From Mangrovimonas aestuarii (GTDB lineage: Bacteria; Bacteroidota; Bacteroidia; Flavobacteriales; Flavobacteriaceae): a DNA stretch of 64,000 nucleotides. The notes under the pieces are model-generated. The model had not been told where the DNA came from, did not search any database, and worked only from the letters and a program-made list of their open reading frames with translations. Below are positions 27,406 to 37,990 of this stretch, piece by piece. The stretch spans positions 62,001 through 126,000 of the forward strand of contig NZ_JARACK010000007.1 of assembly GCF_028767185.1 (NCBI RefSeq), read 5' to 3'. Numbering within the stretch: position 1 is the first letter of the stretch; every line of letters begins with the position of its first letter. Position numbers and translations under genes: made by a program.

Positions 27406-27442
27406 AATATATGGTGCTATCGCAATTAATTGTAAACTTGTG

Positions 27443-27472
27443 TTAGGAGTTAGACCATGGTCTAACTCCTAA
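27443..27472 (-). repeat. 30-nt perfect inverted repeat between rpoB and rpoC
   Basis: A 15-nt arm TTAGGAGTTAGACCA (27443-27457) is followed without loop by its exact complement (27458-27472). No T tract follows on the minus strand, so this is not a standard terminator. It may be an RNase III-type processing or stabilising hairpin in the polycistronic mRNA. Confidence 0.7.
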
Positions 27473-27479
27473 CGGTATA

Positions 27480-30400
27480 TTATTCCTCTAATCTAATGTC
27501 TAGTCCAAGACCTTTCAATTCGTGCATTAATACGTTGAAAGATTCTGGTAAACCAGGTTCTGGCATTGGTTCACCTTTAACTATACTTTCGTAAGTTTTA
27601 GCTCTACCAATAACGTCATCAGACTTCACTGTTAAGATTTCTCTTAACGTGCTAGATGCACCGTACGCTTCAAGAGCCCAAACCTCCATCTCTCCAAAAC
27701 GCTGACCTCCAAACTGTGCTTTACCACCTAAAGGCTGTTGCGTGATCAATGAGTAAGGACCAATAGAACGAGCGTGCATTTTGTCGTCTACCATGTGACC
27801 TAGTTTTAACATATAGATTACACCTACTGTTGCAGGTTGGTCGAAACGAGCTCCAGTACCACCGTCATACAGATAGGTATGTCCAAATCTTGGAATTCCG
27901 GCTTCGTCTGTTAGTTCGTTTATCTGATCTAAGGTAGCACCGTCGAAAATAGGCGTAGCAAACTTGCGACCTAACTTTTGACCTGCCCAACCTAGAACAG
28001 TTTCATAAATCTGTCCGATATTCATACGAGACGGTACCCCAAGTGGGTTCAATACGATGTCTACTGGTGTTCCGTCTTCTAAGAATGGCATATCTTCTTC
28101 TCTTACGATACGAGCAACAATACCTTTGTTACCGTGACGTCCTGCCATCTTATCACCTACCTTAAGCTTACGTTTTTTAGCGATGTAAACCTTGGCAAGT
28201 TTTATAATTCCTGAAGGAAGTTCGTCTCCAACAGAGATAGTAAACTTCTCACGTCTTAACGCTCCTTGCAGGTCATTTTCTTTAATCTTATAATTGTGGA
28301 TAAGGTCTGCAACCAATTTATTGGTATGCTCATCTGTAGTCCAAGTTCCAGTTGTTAAGTGTGTATAGTCATCTACAGCATTTAACATCTTTAAGGTATA
28401 CTTCTTACCTTTTGGCAATACTTCTTCTCCCAAATCGTTGTAAACACCTTGAGCAGTCTTTCCTGAAACTAAAGTGAATAGTTTTTCAACTAAAATCTCC
28501 TTAAGATCATCAAACTTACCTTGGTAAATACCTTCTAATTGAGCGATATCTTCCTTATCCTTAGCTCTCTTGCGCTTATCTTTAATAGCACGGGCGAACA
28601 ATTTTTTATCGATAACCACACCGTTCAGTGATGGAGAAGCCTTTAATGATGCATCTTTTACATCACCAGCCTTATCACCGAATATTGCACGTAACAATTT
28701 TTCTTCTGGTGTAGGATCGCTTTCTCCTTTTGGTGTAATCTTACCGATTAGTATATCTCCAGGCTTAACCTCTGCTCCGATACGGATCATTCCGTTTTCG
28801 TCAAGGTCTCTTGTAGCCTCTTCACTTACGTTAGGGATATCATTAGTCAACTCTTCGTTTCCTAATTTGGTATCACGTACTTCAAGTGAATATTCATCAA
28901 TATGGATAGATGTAAAGATATCTTCACGTACTACCTTTTCTGAAATTACAATCGCATCCTCGAAGTTATAACCTTTCCATGGCATGAAAGCAACTTTCAT
29001 GTTTCTACCAAGAGCCAATTCTCCTTTTTCGGTAGCATAACCTTGACAAAGTACTTGACCTTTCTTAACCTTATCTCCTTTTCTTACAATTGGTTTAAGG
29101 TTAATACTTGTTCCTTGGTTGGTCTTTCTAAACTTCACTAAAGGATAAGTCTTGGTATCGCCATCAAAGCTTACCATAGCCTCGTCCTCAGTGCGATCGT
29201 ATTTAATTTTAATTTCATTAGCGTCGACATACTCAACAACTCCATCTCCTTCTGCATTGATCAATACTCTAGAATCTGTTGCTACTTGACGCTCTAATCC
29301 AGTACCTACGATAGGTGAATCTGGACGTAATAAAGGTACCGCCTGACGCATCATGTTCGACCCCATCAACGCACGGTTTGCATCATCGTGCTCCAAGAAC
29401 GGAATCAACGATGCAGAAATAGATGAAATCTGGTTTGGTGCTACATCAGTATAGTGTACATTCTCAGGTTCAATTACTGGGAAGTCACCCTCCATACGGG
29501 CAATAACTTTATCATGGGTAATCTTACCGTTATCGTCTACTTTTACTGTAGCCTGTGCAATAAGTTTCTCTTCTTCTTCTTCTGCACTTAGGTAGATTGG
29601 ATCTCCTTTAATATCTACAACACCTTTTTCAACCTTACGATATGGAGTTTCAATGAATCCCATAGTGTTCACCTTAGCATAAACAGATAAAGATGAAATC
29701 AATCCAATGTTTGGACCTTCAGGTGTTTCAATCGGACATAAACGGCCATAATGTGTATAGTGAACGTCACGTACCTCAAATCCTGCACGTTCTCTTGAAA
29801 GACCTCCAGGCCCTAATGCTGATAAACGACGCTTATGCGTGATTTCTGCAAGTGGGTTGGTCTGGTCCATGAACTGAGACAACTGGTTGGTACCAAAGAA
29901 CGAATTGATAACGGAAGACAAAGTCTTTGCATTAATCAAATCGATTGGGGTAAACACCTCATTGTCCCGAACATTCATACGCTCACGGATAGTACGTGCC
30001 ATACGAGCTAAACCTACACCAAACTGTTGAGACAATTGCTCACCTACTGTACGTACACGACGGTTAGATAAGTGATCAATATCATCGATTTCAGCTTTAG
30101 AGTTAATAAGCTCGATTAAGTATTTTATAATAGTAATGATGTCTTGCTTGGTAAGAACTTGCTTATCCATTCCAATATCAAGACCTAATTTTTTGTTCAT
30201 TCTATAACGACCAACTTCACCTAAGCTGTAACGCTGATCACTAAAGAATAATTTGTCAATAATACCTCTAGCCGTTTCCTCATCTGGCGGCTCAGCATTA
30301 CGTAATTGACGATAGATATGTTCCACCGCTTCTTTTTCCGAGTTAGTCGGATCTTTTTGAAGGGTGTTATGTATAATAGCATAGTCGCCTTGTTCAGATC

Positions 30401-31292
30401 CTTCTTTGTGTAAAAGAATAGTCTTAACGTTAGCTTCTAAAATTTCTTCTACGTTGTCTTTGTCGAGCTCAGTGTCACGGTCTAACACAATTTCGTTACG
30501 CTCTATAGATACTACTTCTCCAGTATCTTCATCCACAAAATCCTCGTGCCATGTATTAAGTACACGTGCCGCTAGTTTACGTCCTAGAACTTTTTTAAGT
30601 CCTGCTTTAGAAACCTTCACTTCTTCTGCAAGGTCGAAGATCTCTAAAATATCTTTGTCACGCTCAAAGCCGATAGCTCTGAAAAGCGTAGTTACAGGTA
30701 ATTTTTTCTTACGGTCGATATACGCATACATCACACTGTTAATGTCTGTAGCGAATTCGATCCAAGATCCTTTAAAAGGAATTACCCTAGCTGAGTATAA
30801 TTTGGTTCCATTGGCATGGAAAGACTGCCCAAAGAACACACCTGGAGAACGGTGCAATTGCGATACTACAACGCGTTCTGCTCCATTAATTACAAACGTA
30901 CCACTTGGGGTCATATAAGGAATGGTTCCTAAGTACACATCCTGGACAATGGTCTCGAAATCCTCATGTTCAGGGTCTGTACAGTACAACTTAAGCCTCG
31001 CCTTTAGCGGAACACTGTAAGTAAGTCCTCTTTCAATACATTCTTCAATAGTGTATCTCGGTGGGTCAATAAAGTAATCTAAAAATTCTAATACGAATTG
31101 ATTACGGGTGTCTGTTATCGGGAAATTTTCCATGAAGGTATTGTACAACCCTTCATTCCCTCTTTCTTCAGATTTGGTTTCTAATTGGAAAAAATCCTGA
31201 AAGGATTTAATCTGAATATCCAAGAAATCTGGATACTCTGTTCTATTGATAATAGAAGAGAAATTCAATCTTTCAGCTTGTGTTGCTAACAT
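27480..31292 (-). CDS. rpoB: DNA-directed RNA polymerase subunit beta
   Basis: A 1270-residue subunit. The frame reaches a TTG at 31295, but the ATG at 31292 ([13 protein letters not shown]) is the family start. Recognisable parts are the rifampicin-pocket region ([39 protein letters not shown]), the [20 protein letters not shown] block and the C-terminal [10 protein letters not shown] and LNVLMHEL-type ending. The sequence at the rifampicin cluster ([22 protein letters not shown]) is the usual susceptible form. Hairpins flank the gene on both sides. Confidence 0.99.
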   Translation of the reverse strand: MLATQAERLNFSSIINRTEYPDFLDIQIKSFQDFFQLETKSEERGNEGLYNTFMENFPITDTRNQFVLEFLDYFIDPPRYTIEECIERGLTYSVPLKARLKLYCTDPEHEDFETIVQDVYLGTIPYMTPSGTFVINGAERVVVSQLHRSPGVFFGQSFHANGTKLYSARVIPFKGSWIEFATDINSVMYAYIDRKKKLPVTTLFRAIGFERDKDILEIFDLAEEVKVSKAGLKKVLGRKLAARVLNTWHEDFVDEDTGEVVSIERNEIVLDRDTELDKDNVEEILEANVKTILLHKEGSEQGDYAIIHNTLQKDPTNSEKEAVEHIYRQLRNAEPPDEETARGIIDKLFFSDQRYSLGEVGRYRMNKKLGLDIGMDKQVLTKQDIITIIKYLIELINSKAEIDDIDHLSNRRVRTVGEQLSQQFGVGLARMARTIRERMNVRDNEVFTPIDLINAKTLSSVINSFFGTNQLSQFMDQTNPLAEITHKRRLSALGPGGLSRERAGFEVRDVHYTHYGRLCPIETPEGPNIGLISSLSVYAKVNTMGFIETPYRKVEKGVVDIKGDPIYLSAEEEEEKLIAQATVKVDDNGKITHDKVIARMEGDFPVIEPENVHYTDVAPNQISSISASLIPFLEHDDANRALMGSNMMRQAVPLLRPDSPIVGTGLERQVATDSRVLINAEGDGVVEYVDANEIKIKYDRTEDEAMVSFDGDTKTYPLVKFRKTNQGTSINLKPIVRKGDKVKKGQVLCQGYATEKGELALGRNMKVAFMPWKGYNFEDAIVISEKVVREDIFTSIHIDEYSLEVRDTKLGNEELTNDIPNVSEEATRDLDENGMIRIGAEVKPGDILIGKITPKGESDPTPEEKLLRAIFGDKAGDVKDASLKASPSLNGVVIDKKLFARAIKDKRKRAKDKEDIAQLEGIYQGKFDDLKEILVEKLFTLVSGKTAQGVYNDLGEEVLPKGKKYTLKMLNAVDDYTHLTTGTWTTDEHTNKLVADLIHNYKIKENDLQGALRREKFTISVGDELPSGIIKLAKVYIAKKRKLKVGDKMAGRHGNKGIVARIVREEDMPFLEDGTPVDIVLNPLGVPSRMNIGQIYETVLGWAGQKLGRKFATPIFDGATLDQINELTDEAGIPRFGHTYLYDGGTGARFDQPATVGVIYMLKLGHMVDDKMHARSIGPYSLITQQPLGGKAQFGGQRFGEMEVWALEAYGASSTLREILTVKSDDVIGRAKTYESIVKGEPMPEPGLPESFNVLMHELKGLGLDIRLEE

Positions 31293-31357
31293 CAATGGAC
31301 GGAATTTTGATTAAAAAAATAGTGACCGCGTATCTAAAACTAATATATACGCAAAAT

Positions 31358-31395
31358 GGTTTAGGTCTGGGAGTTCTATGCTCCAGACCTAAACC
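31358..31395 (-). repeat. inverted repeat between rplL and rpoB
   Basis: GGTTTAGGTCTGG (31358-31370) and CCAGACCTAAACC (31383-31395) form a 13-bp stem with a 12-nt loop. There is no T tract. In other bacteria the rplL-rpoB gap holds an attenuator and an RNase III site; this hairpin is in the equivalent place. Confidence 0.65.
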
Positions 31396-31418
31396 TTTGT
31401 ATTGTTAAAGTGTTAAGC

Positions 31419-31793
31419 TTACTTAAGCTCAACCTCAGCTCCTGCTTCTTCTAATGAAGATTTTAAGCCTTCAGCTTCATCCTTAGACACGCCTTCTTTA
31501 ATAGCGCTTGGTGTTTCATCTACTAATGCCTTAGCTTCTTTCAATCCAAGTCCAGTTAATTCTTTAACTAGTTTTACTACAGCTAACTTAGAACCACCAG
31601 CTGCTTTAAGGATTACGTCAAACTCAGTTTTTTCTTCTACAGCTTCACCACCAGCGGCAGCTCCACCAGCTACAGCTACAGCAGCAGCAGCAGGCTCAAT
31701 ACCATATTCTTCTTTTAAAATATCAGCTAACTCGTTTACTTCTTTAACTGTTAAGTTAACTAATTGTTCTGCGAAATCTTTTAAATCTGCCAT
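31419..31793 (-). CDS. rplL: 50S ribosomal protein L7/L12
   Basis: A 124-residue protein of the ribosomal stalk. N-terminal dimer helix ([18 protein letters not shown]), an Ala/Gly-rich hinge (about 35-52) and a C-terminal factor-binding domain with [23 protein letters not shown] and [13 protein letters not shown]. Follows rplJ by 63 bp and is followed by a hairpin before rpoB, consistent with its higher stoichiometry. Confidence 0.99.
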   Translation of the reverse strand: MADLKDFAEQLVNLTVKEVNELADILKEEYGIEPAAAAVAVAGGAAAGGEAVEEKTEFDVILKAAGGSKLAVVKLVKELTGLGLKEAKALVDETPSAIKEGVSKDEAEGLKSSLEEAGAEVELK

Positions 31794-31856
31794 TTTTCTA
31801 TCGTTTTAAATAGTTTTTTTAATAAATATAATTGTAAAAAGTGCGTACTTAGTTAA

Positions 31857-32378
31857 TTATCCTTCTTTTTCAGATAATGTTTTTAAGATACCTGCCAACT
31901 TACCACCTCCAGACTTAAGTCCAGAAATAACGTTCTTAGCTGGCGATTGAAGCAATGCAATAACATCTCCAATAAGCTCTTCTCTTGACTTGATGTTCAC
32001 CAAGGCATCTAATTGGTCGTCGCCAATATAAATAGCCTCTTCGATGAATGCACCTTTTAAGATAGGCTTTTCAGATTTCTTACGAAAATCCTTAATAACC
32101 TTAGCGGGAGCGTTACCTGTTTCAGAATACATCACAGAGGTGTTTCCTTTTAAAGTAGAAGGAAGGTCACCAAATTCCTTATCTGAAGCCTCCATTGCCT
32201 TTGCAAGCAAGGTATTCTTAACCACTGCAAGCGATACGTTTGCTTTAAAACAAGCACGACGTAAGTTTGAAGTGCTTACTGCATCCAACCCTGAAATATC
32301 TGCTAAATATATGTTAGCATTTTCGGCCAATTGTGCAGTTAAGTCTTCAATTACTTGTGATTTTTCTTCTCTAGTCAT
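31857..32378 (-). CDS. rplJ: 50S ribosomal protein L10
   Basis: A 173-residue stalk base protein (MTREEKSQVIEDLTAQL..., VVKNTLLAKA, then the C-terminal helix that binds L7/L12 dimers). Located 19 bp after rplA and before rplL in the usual order. Confidence 0.98.
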   Translation of the reverse strand: MTREEKSQVIEDLTAQLAENANIYLADISGLDAVSTSNLRRACFKANVSLAVVKNTLLAKAMEASDKEFGDLPSTLKGNTSVMYSETGNAPAKVIKDFRKKSEKPILKGAFIEEAIYIGDDQLDALVNIKSREELIGDVIALLQSPAKNVISGLKSGGGKLAGILKTLSEKEG

Positions 32379-32397
32379 AATAAAAGTGTTTAACTAC

Positions 32398-33087
32398 TTA
32401 ACCTACTTTTGGGTCTACAGCAACGCTAGGACTCATTGTGCTAGACAAGAAAATGCTCTTCACATAAGTACCTTTTGCTGCAGTTGGTTTAAGTTTTAAT
32501 AAAGTTTGAATTAATTCGTTTGCGTTACCAGCAATCTTATCGGCACTAAAGGATGCCTTTCCGATTGCAGCGTGCACGATACCAGTTTTATCAACTTTAA
32601 AGTCGATTTTACCAGCTTTCACATCGCTAACAGCTTTAGCAACATCCATTGTTACTGTACCAGTCTTAGGGTTAGGCATTAATCCACGAGGTCCTAAAAT
32701 ACGTCCTAATGGTCCTAACTTACCCATAACACTAGGCATAGTTACAATTACGTCTACATCTGTCCACCCTCCTTTAATCTTATCGATAAATTCGTCTAGA
32801 CCTACGAAGTCTGCTCCTGCTTCCTTAGCTTCTGCTTCTTTATCAGGGGTAACTAATGCTAAAACTTTTACGTCTTTACCAGTTCCGTGAGGAAGTGTTA
32901 CTACTCCTCTTACCATTTGGTTTGCTTTTCTAGGATCTACTCCCAAACGAACAGCAATATCCACAGAGGCGTCGAAATTGGTATTTGTTATTTCTTTTAC
33001 TAATGCTGATGCTTCAGCGATAGAATAAAGTCTTCCTTTCTCTACTTTTGCTAAAGCTTCTTTCTGCTTTCTTGTTAATCTTGCCAT
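32398..33087 (-). CDS. rplA: 50S ribosomal protein L1
   Basis: A 229-residue protein with the L1 signature (the PNPKTGTVT region after [14 protein letters not shown]). It binds 23S rRNA at the L1 stalk and in many bacteria represses the rplKA operon. It lies 20 bp after rplK and 19 bp before rplJ. Confidence 0.98.
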   Translation of the reverse strand: MARLTRKQKEALAKVEKGRLYSIAEASALVKEITNTNFDASVDIAVRLGVDPRKANQMVRGVVTLPHGTGKDVKVLALVTPDKEAEAKEAGADFVGLDEFIDKIKGGWTDVDVIVTMPSVMGKLGPLGRILGPRGLMPNPKTGTVTMDVAKAVSDVKAGKIDFKVDKTGIVHAAIGKASFSADKIAGNANELIQTLLKLKPTAAKGTYVKSIFLSSTMSPSVAVDPKVG

Positions 33088-33107
33088 TTCTTAATGTCTT
33101 TAATAGA

Positions 33108-33545
33108 TTAATTAGGCGCGTTTCCGGTTACGGTGATTCCCATAGACCTTGCGGTACCAGCAATCATTTTCATCGCAGATTCGATAGTAAATGCATTCAA
33201 GTCAGGCATTTTATCTTCTGCAATTGTTCTAATCTGATCCCAAGAAACTTTAGCTACTTTTTTTCGGTTTGGTTCTCCAGAACCACTTTTTATTTTGGCC
33301 GCTTCCATTAGTTGAACTGCAGCAGGAGGAGTCTTAACAACAAAGTCGAAAGACTTATCCTTGTAAACAGAGATAACAACTGGTAATACTTTACCTTGTT
33401 TATCCTGAGTTCTAGCATTAAACTGCTTACAGAACTCCATAATGTTTACCCCAGCAGCCCCTAAAGCGGGTCCAACCGGTGGCGACGGATTCGCAGCACC
33501 TCCCCGAACTTGTAACTTAACTACTTTACTTAATTCTTTTGCCAT
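33108..33545 (-). CDS. rplK: 50S ribosomal protein L11
   Basis: A 145-residue protein with the N-terminal [20 protein letters not shown] motif (thiostrepton-binding region) and a C-terminal rRNA-binding domain. It sits between nusG (71 bp upstream) and rplA. Confidence 0.99.
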   Translation of the reverse strand: MAKELSKVVKLQVRGGAANPSPPVGPALGAAGVNIMEFCKQFNARTQDKQGKVLPVVISVYKDKSFDFVVKTPPAAVQLMEAAKIKSGSGEPNRKKVAKVSWDQIRTIAEDKMPDLNAFTIESAMKMIAGTARSMGITVTGNAPN

Positions 33546-33616
33546 TTTTAATAATTTAGTTTGATAATTCCTAGAATTGGAAGCTTAAGAAATTATCTAT
33601 ACCGATGTAACAATTA

Positions 33617-34171
33617 TTATACTTTTTCAACCTGCATATAGCTCAACTCTAATGGTGTTTTTCTTCCAAAAATCTTCACCATTACCTCAAGCTTACGCTT
33701 TTCTTCATTTATTTTTTCAATGGTTCCATCAAATCCATTAAATGGTCCATCTATAACTTTTACGGTTTCACCAATAGTGTAAGGAATAGCTACATTAACA
33801 TCTGCTTCTACTTCTAGCTCATCTACCTTACCTAGCATACGGTTAACTTCCGACTGTCTTAACGGTACAGGATCACCTCCTTTTGTTTCACCTAAAAATC
33901 CTATTACGTTAGTAATGGATTTTATGATATGGGGAATCTCACCACTTAAGTTGGCTTGAACCATAATATAGCCAGGAAAGTAAACTCTCTCCTTGCTTAT
34001 TTTCTTACCGTTTCTTATTTGTATAACCTTTTCTGTAGGAACCAATACCTGGTCAACATAATCCTGAAGGCCTAAGCGAGCTATTTCATTCTCTATATAA
34101 GCCTTAGTTTTATTCTCTTGACCACTTACTGCTCTAACTACGTACCATTTTTTATCACTCACTCCAGACAT
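33617..34171 (-). CDS. nusG: transcription termination/antitermination factor NusG
   Basis: A 184-residue protein. NGN domain (about 8-115; KKWYVVRAVSGQENKTKAYIE, then RVYFPGYIMVQ) and a C-terminal KOW domain (about 125-184; GETVKVIDGPFNGFDGTIEK). It couples RNA polymerase to Rho or ribosomes. Located 20 bp after secE. Confidence 0.98.
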   Translation of the reverse strand: MSGVSDKKWYVVRAVSGQENKTKAYIENEIARLGLQDYVDQVLVPTEKVIQIRNGKKISKERVYFPGYIMVQANLSGEIPHIIKSITNVIGFLGETKGGDPVPLRQSEVNRMLGKVDELEVEADVNVAIPYTIGETVKVIDGPFNGFDGTIEKINEEKRKLEVMVKIFGRKTPLELSYMQVEKV

Positions 34172-34191
34172 AATTTTACTCTTAACGTTTT

Positions 34192-34386
34192 CTATCCGAT
34201 TAGATCAAAGTAAAATCCTACCACCTTGCTACATAGATTATCTACACCCCAAGTTGCTAGAGCGAAAAGTACAGAAAACACAGCAACCAGAATGGTTAAG
34301 CTTTGTGCTTCCGACCAGCTTGGCCAGCTTACATTGGTTTTTAATTCCTCAAATGATTCTTTGATATAATTTACAATTCCAGCCAT
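34192..34386 (-). CDS. secE: preprotein translocase subunit SecE
   Basis: A 64-residue single-span form: MAGIVNYIKESFEELKTNVSW amphipathic helix, then one membrane helix (about 34-52). An extension to 34407 is open, but the ATG at 34386 gives the normal start. It is part of SecYEG and first in the secE-nusG-rplK run, just after tRNA-Trp. Confidence 0.96.
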   Translation of the reverse strand: MAGIVNYIKESFEELKTNVSWPSWSEAQSLTILVAVFSVLFALATWGVDNLCSKVVGFYFDLIG

Positions 34387-34440
34387 GGCTATAATTTTAT
34401 GAAACACTGAAGCTAATTAAAGCCCAGTGTTCGCTATTCG

Positions 34441-34513
34441 CACGGGTTGAGAGACTCGAACTCCCGACACCTGGTTTTGGAGACCAGTGCTCTACCAACT
34501 GAGCTAAACCCGT
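34441..34513 (-). tRNA. tRNA-Trp (CCA)
   Basis: A 73-nt cloverleaf. Acceptor ACGGGTT with AACCCGT; anticodon stem CTGGT/ACCAG; loop CTCCAAA giving anticodon CCA; T loop TTCGAGT. Located between tuf and secE, as in many Bacteroidota. Confidence 0.96.
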
Positions 34514-34567
34514 AGATAAGTTAAGGCATTCCTTAAGGAACACCTTAACTCTATATTCTTAAACTAA

Positions 34568-35755
34568 TTAGTCTAAAATTTCAGTTACCTGACCAGCACC
34601 TACTGTTCTACCACCTTCACGGATAGCGAAACGTAAACCAACGCTCATTGCGATTGGGCTAATCAAATCTACAGTAATTGTCAAGTTATCACCTGGCATT
34701 ACCATCTCAACACCATCAGGTAAGTTAATGTTACCTGTCACATCCGTTGTACGTACGTAGAACTGTGGACGGTAGTTGTTGTGGAAAGGAGTGTGACGTC
34801 CACCTTCTTCTTTCTTAAGGATATAAACCTCAGCTTTGAATTTAGCGTGTGGAGTTACAGAACCTGGCTTAACGATAACCATACCTCTCTTGATGTCAGA
34901 TTTTTCAATACCTCTCAACAATAGACCTACGTTATCTCCAGCTTCACCTCTATCTAATATCTTACGGAACATCTCTACTCCAGTAATAGTAGAAGTTAAT
35001 TTCTCAGCTCCCATACCGATAATCTCTACAGGATCTCCAGTGTTAGCAACACCTGTTTCGATACGACCAGTTGCTACAGTACCACGACCAGTAATAGAGA
35101 ATACATCTTCTACAGGCATTAAGAAATCTTTATCAACCTCACGTAATGGCTCTTCGATCCAGCTATCAACTGCTTCCATCAACTCCATTACTGTGTCAAC
35201 CCATTTTTGTTCACCATTAAGAGCACCTAGAGCAGAACCAGCGATTACAGGTCCGTTATCTCCATCGTACTCATAGAAGCTCAACAAGTCTCTTACTTCC
35301 ATCTCTACAAGCTCTAAAAGCTCTTCATCATCTACCATGTCAACTTTGTTCAAGAAAACAACGATACGAGGAATACCTACCTGGCGTCCTAAAAGGATAT
35401 GCTCACGAGTTTGTGGCATTGGACCATCAGTAGCAGCTACTACCAAGATAGCTCCGTCCATTTGCGCAGCACCAGTTACCATGTTCTTAACGTAATCCGC
35501 GTGACCTGGACAGTCAACGTGTGCGTAGTGACGATTAGCTGTTTGGTATTCTACGTGAGATGTATTAATAGTAATACCTCTTTCTTTTTCTTCAGGAGCG
35601 TTATCGATAGAATCGAAACTTCTCAATTCTGATAAACCTGCGTTAGCCAATACAGTAGTAATAGCAGCAGTTAAAGTTGTTTTACCGTGATCTACGTGTC
35701 CAATTGTACCAATATTTAAGTGGGGTTTGGAACGATCAAAAGTTTCCTTTGCCAT
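34568..35755 (-). CDS. tuf: translation elongation factor Tu
   Basis: A 395-residue GTPase that delivers aminoacyl-tRNA to the ribosome. G motifs: [25 protein letters not shown] and [12 protein letters not shown]. Domains II and III are complete, ending [14 protein letters not shown]. It lies between the four-tRNA cluster and tRNA-Trp, so tRNA processing probably shapes its mRNA ends. Confidence 0.99.
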   Translation of the reverse strand: MAKETFDRSKPHLNIGTIGHVDHGKTTLTAAITTVLANAGLSELRSFDSIDNAPEEKERGITINTSHVEYQTANRHYAHVDCPGHADYVKNMVTGAAQMDGAILVVAATDGPMPQTREHILLGRQVGIPRIVVFLNKVDMVDDEELLELVEMEVRDLLSFYEYDGDNGPVIAGSALGALNGEQKWVDTVMELMEAVDSWIEEPLREVDKDFLMPVEDVFSITGRGTVATGRIETGVANTGDPVEIIGMGAEKLTSTITGVEMFRKILDRGEAGDNVGLLLRGIEKSDIKRGMVIVKPGSVTPHAKFKAEVYILKKEEGGRHTPFHNNYRPQFYVRTTDVTGNINLPDGVEMVMPGDNLTITVDLISPIAMSVGLRFAIREGGRTVGAGQVTEILD

Positions 35756-35826
35756 GTTAAAATAATTTAATCTTAGTTATATAATAATATTAGTGTTTGC
35801 TTACTAGCTAAGCTATGCCTTAATTG

Positions 35827-35898
35827 AGCCAATGACGGGATTTGAACCCGTGACCTCTTCCTTACCAAGGAAACGCTCTACCCCTGAGCTACACCGGC
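35827..35898 (-). tRNA. tRNA-Thr (GGT)
   Basis: A 72-nt cloverleaf with acceptor GCCGGTG/CATTGGC (two G-T pairs) and anticodon loop TTGGTAA (anticodon GGT). Reads ACC and ACU. Last tRNA before tuf. Confidence 0.94.
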
Positions 35899-35907
35899 TT
35901 TTAAAAG

Positions 35908-35980
35908 AGCGGGAGACCGGGTTCGAACCGGCGACATTCAGCTTGGAAGGCTGACGCTCTACCAACTGAGCTACTCCCGC
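35908..35980 (-). tRNA. tRNA-Gly (TCC)
   Basis: A 73-nt cloverleaf with acceptor GCGGGAG/CTCCCGC and anticodon loop CTTCCAA (anticodon TCC). Nine bp from tRNA-Thr(GGT). Confidence 0.95.
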
Positions 35981-36012
35981 TTTTTAAAAAATCAAAAACT
36001 CGTAAAAAAAAG

Positions 36013-36094
<82 letters not shown>

Positions 36095-36138
36095 TATAAT
36101 TTCTTTACAATATTTCAGTCACTTTTTATAAGAACTTG

Positions 36139-36212
36139 AGCCGATAGAGGGACTCGAACCCACGACCTGCTGATTACAAATCAGCTGCTCTAGCCAGCTG
36201 AGCTATATCGGC
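36139..36212 (-). tRNA. tRNA-Thr (TGT), second identical copy
   Basis: 74 nt, identical to the tRNA at 17495-17568. First gene of the tRNA cluster that leads into tuf. Confidence 0.95.
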
Positions 36213-36235
36213 TTTTTAAGCAGTTACCTGCCTAC

Positions 36236-36263
36236 AAAAAAAGTCCGCTATTTCTAACGGACT
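36236..36263 (-). terminator. terminator after hpf
   Basis: AGTCCG/CGGACT stem (36242-36247 and 36258-36263) followed on the minus strand by seven T. It separates xerC-hpf from the tRNA-tuf transcript. Confidence 0.75.
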
Positions 36264-36315
36264 GCAAATGTATATATTTATTTTTTTATTCAAAACAAAT
36301 TTCAAATTATTTTTA

Positions 36316-36618
36316 TCAAATATGAGCCCTAAGCTTTTCTTTTCGCTTTTTCAACTGACGCTCTAATGAGGCGGCAGCCATATCTGCTCCTTCTTCAAAA
36401 CTCTTACACTGCTTTTTCACTACTAAACTATCACCTGGTACACTAACCCTTGCCTCAAAAATTTTATTCTCCTTAGCACTGGTGTTTTCCACTTTTAAAA
36501 ACACATCTGATGTTATGATCTTGTCATAAAACAAATCTAACTTATCCATACGTTTCTGAATAAAGTTTATCAACTTTTGATCTGCAGTAAAGTTGACTGA
36601 TTGTGTGTTTACCTTCAT
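36316..36618 (-). CDS. hpf: ribosome hibernation promoting factor, short form
   Basis: A 100-residue protein of the HPF/RaiA family (KVNTQSVNFTADQKLINFIQKRMDKLD, then the basic LERQLKKRKEKLRAH end). It lacks the C-terminal dimerisation domain of long HPF. It binds the 30S decoding centre in stationary phase. Located 26 bp after the recombinase gene, probably one transcript. Confidence 0.93.
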   Translation of the reverse strand: MKVNTQSVNFTADQKLINFIQKRMDKLDLFYDKIITSDVFLKVENTSAKENKIFEARVSVPGDSLVVKKQCKSFEEGADMAAASLERQLKKRKEKLRAHI

Positions 36619-36644
36619 ACTTTCTCATTTAAATGGTTAGACAA

Positions 36645-37547
36645 TTAGGATTTGCTGTTAGGGGCACTTCTTGGATGAGCATTCATATAAACCCTTTTGA
36701 GCTCCGCAATACTATTATGTGTATATACTTGAGTCGCAGCAAGGCTAGAATGTCCTAAAAGTTCCTTCACAGCATTTAGATCAGCACCTTGGTTCAGTAA
36801 ATGTGTTGCAAAAGAATGCCTAAGTATATGAGGACTCTTTTTTACTTTTGAAGATGCTAAACTAAAATACTCATTTATTATTCTGTAGACAAGTGTTTCG
36901 TAAATTTTAACTCCCTTTTTTGTTAAAAAAAGAAACACTTTATCCTCAATGACAGACAAGGTTTCGCGCAGTTTTGCATAATGTTTTATAGAGTCTATCA
37001 CTAAAGGTAATAACGGCACAAATCGCTCTTTATTACGTTTACCTCTTACTTTTAATATATTATTGGAAAAATCGATATCAGAAAGCTTCAATTCTATCAA
37101 CTCTGCCCTACGTAATCCTGTCGTGTAAAACAGTTCTACCATCAATCGATTACGCACTCCTTCAAAATCATCTTCAAAAGCGAACTCATCAAGAACAAGA
37201 GCAACTTCTTTTTCAGAAAAAGGCACCTGCATCTTCTTACTCGTTTTTAAAGCCTTATGCTTATTCAACGGGCTTACCTCCAAATCTCCAATTTTCTGAA
37301 GAAATTTATAATACGTACTTAAAGAAGATATTTTCCTGTTTATGGTCCTATTACTCAATCCCTGCTCGGCCATTTCAACAATCCAACTCCTTATTTGCGA
37401 ATAGTTCACTTCTTTGACGCTATCTACATCATACTGTTTTGAAAGAAAATCTAAAAAAAACTCTAAATCCCTCAAATATGCTTTTACAGTTTGGGCGGAA
37501 TAATTCTTTTCCAACGAGAGGTAATCGACAAAAGAAGAAAAGGGCAT
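36645..37547 (-). CDS. xerC: tyrosine recombinase XerC-type
   Basis: A 300-residue integrase-family protein. N-terminal SAM-like domain (FVDYLSLEKNYSAQTVKAYLRDL). Catalytic residues are visible: Arg in TTGLRRAEL, His and Arg in HILRHSFATHLL, the second His in LGHSSLAATQVYTH, and the nucleophile Tyr in that same motif. It resolves chromosome dimers at dif together with a partner or alone. Its conserved position between rpsU and hpf favours a housekeeping Xer role, not a mobile integrase. Confidence 0.93.
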   Translation of the reverse strand: MPFSSFVDYLSLEKNYSAQTVKAYLRDLEFFLDFLSKQYDVDSVKEVNYSQIRSWIVEMAEQGLSNRTINRKISSLSTYYKFLQKIGDLEVSPLNKHKALKTSKKMQVPFSEKEVALVLDEFAFEDDFEGVRNRLMVELFYTTGLRRAELIELKLSDIDFSNNILKVRGKRNKERFVPLLPLVIDSIKHYAKLRETLSVIEDKVFLFLTKKGVKIYETLVYRIINEYFSLASSKVKKSPHILRHSFATHLLNQGADLNAVKELLGHSSLAATQVYTHNSIAELKRVYMNAHPRSAPNSKS

Positions 37548-37618
37548 AAAAAAAATAAATTTTAACGTTATATAGGCTGTAACATTATAAAGGTAGGATA
37601 AAGTTTAAAATATAGAAA

Positions 37619-37656
37619 GAAAAAAAAATCCCGCTTTAAACAAAGCGGGATTTTTT
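37619..37656. terminator. bidirectional terminator after rpsU
   Basis: ATCCCGCTTT (37628-37637) pairs with AAAGCGGGAT (37642-37651), 4-nt loop, A run before and T run after. It separates rpsU from xerC. Confidence 0.9.
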
Positions 37657-37674
37657 AGATGTTGCAAACAACAT

Positions 37675-37869
37675 TTAGATTTCTTCTTGATCTCTTAAAC
37701 GCTGGATGTATTGCGCTTTTTGGATTTGAGCTCGACGAGCAACCGATGGCTTAACAAACTGCTTTCTAGATTGTAATGCACGCTTAGTACCAGTCTTGTC
37801 AAATTTACGCTTATAACGCTTTAGCGCTCTATCTATATTTTCTCCTTCTTTAATTGGTATTATTAACAT
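37675..37869 (-). CDS. rpsU: 30S ribosomal protein S21
   Basis: A 64-residue very basic protein (MLIIPIKEGENIDRALKRYKRK..., RRAQIQKAQYIQR). The VKEGE-like start and the RALKR core are the S21 signature. It is followed by a terminator and stands alone upstream of xerC. S21 is linked to anti-SD-related control in Bacteroidota, which fits the lack of SD sequences here. Confidence 0.97.
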   Translation of the reverse strand: MLIIPIKEGENIDRALKRYKRKFDKTGTKRALQSRKQFVKPSVARRAQIQKAQYIQRLRDQEEI

Positions 37870-37990
37870 AGTAGCTTAACCTCCTCTCTTTTAGCATTCA
37901 GGCTGCAAATATATAAACTAATTACACACCTACAACAAAAAATAAAAATATTAAAACTTATTTACTCTAAACAATTACAAACCAAGTATT

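Noticed and set aside
36645-37547. The tyrosine recombinase as the integrase of a mobile element
   Set aside because: It sits in the conserved rpsU-xerC-hpf context, with no attachment-site repeats or cargo genes near the tRNAs.
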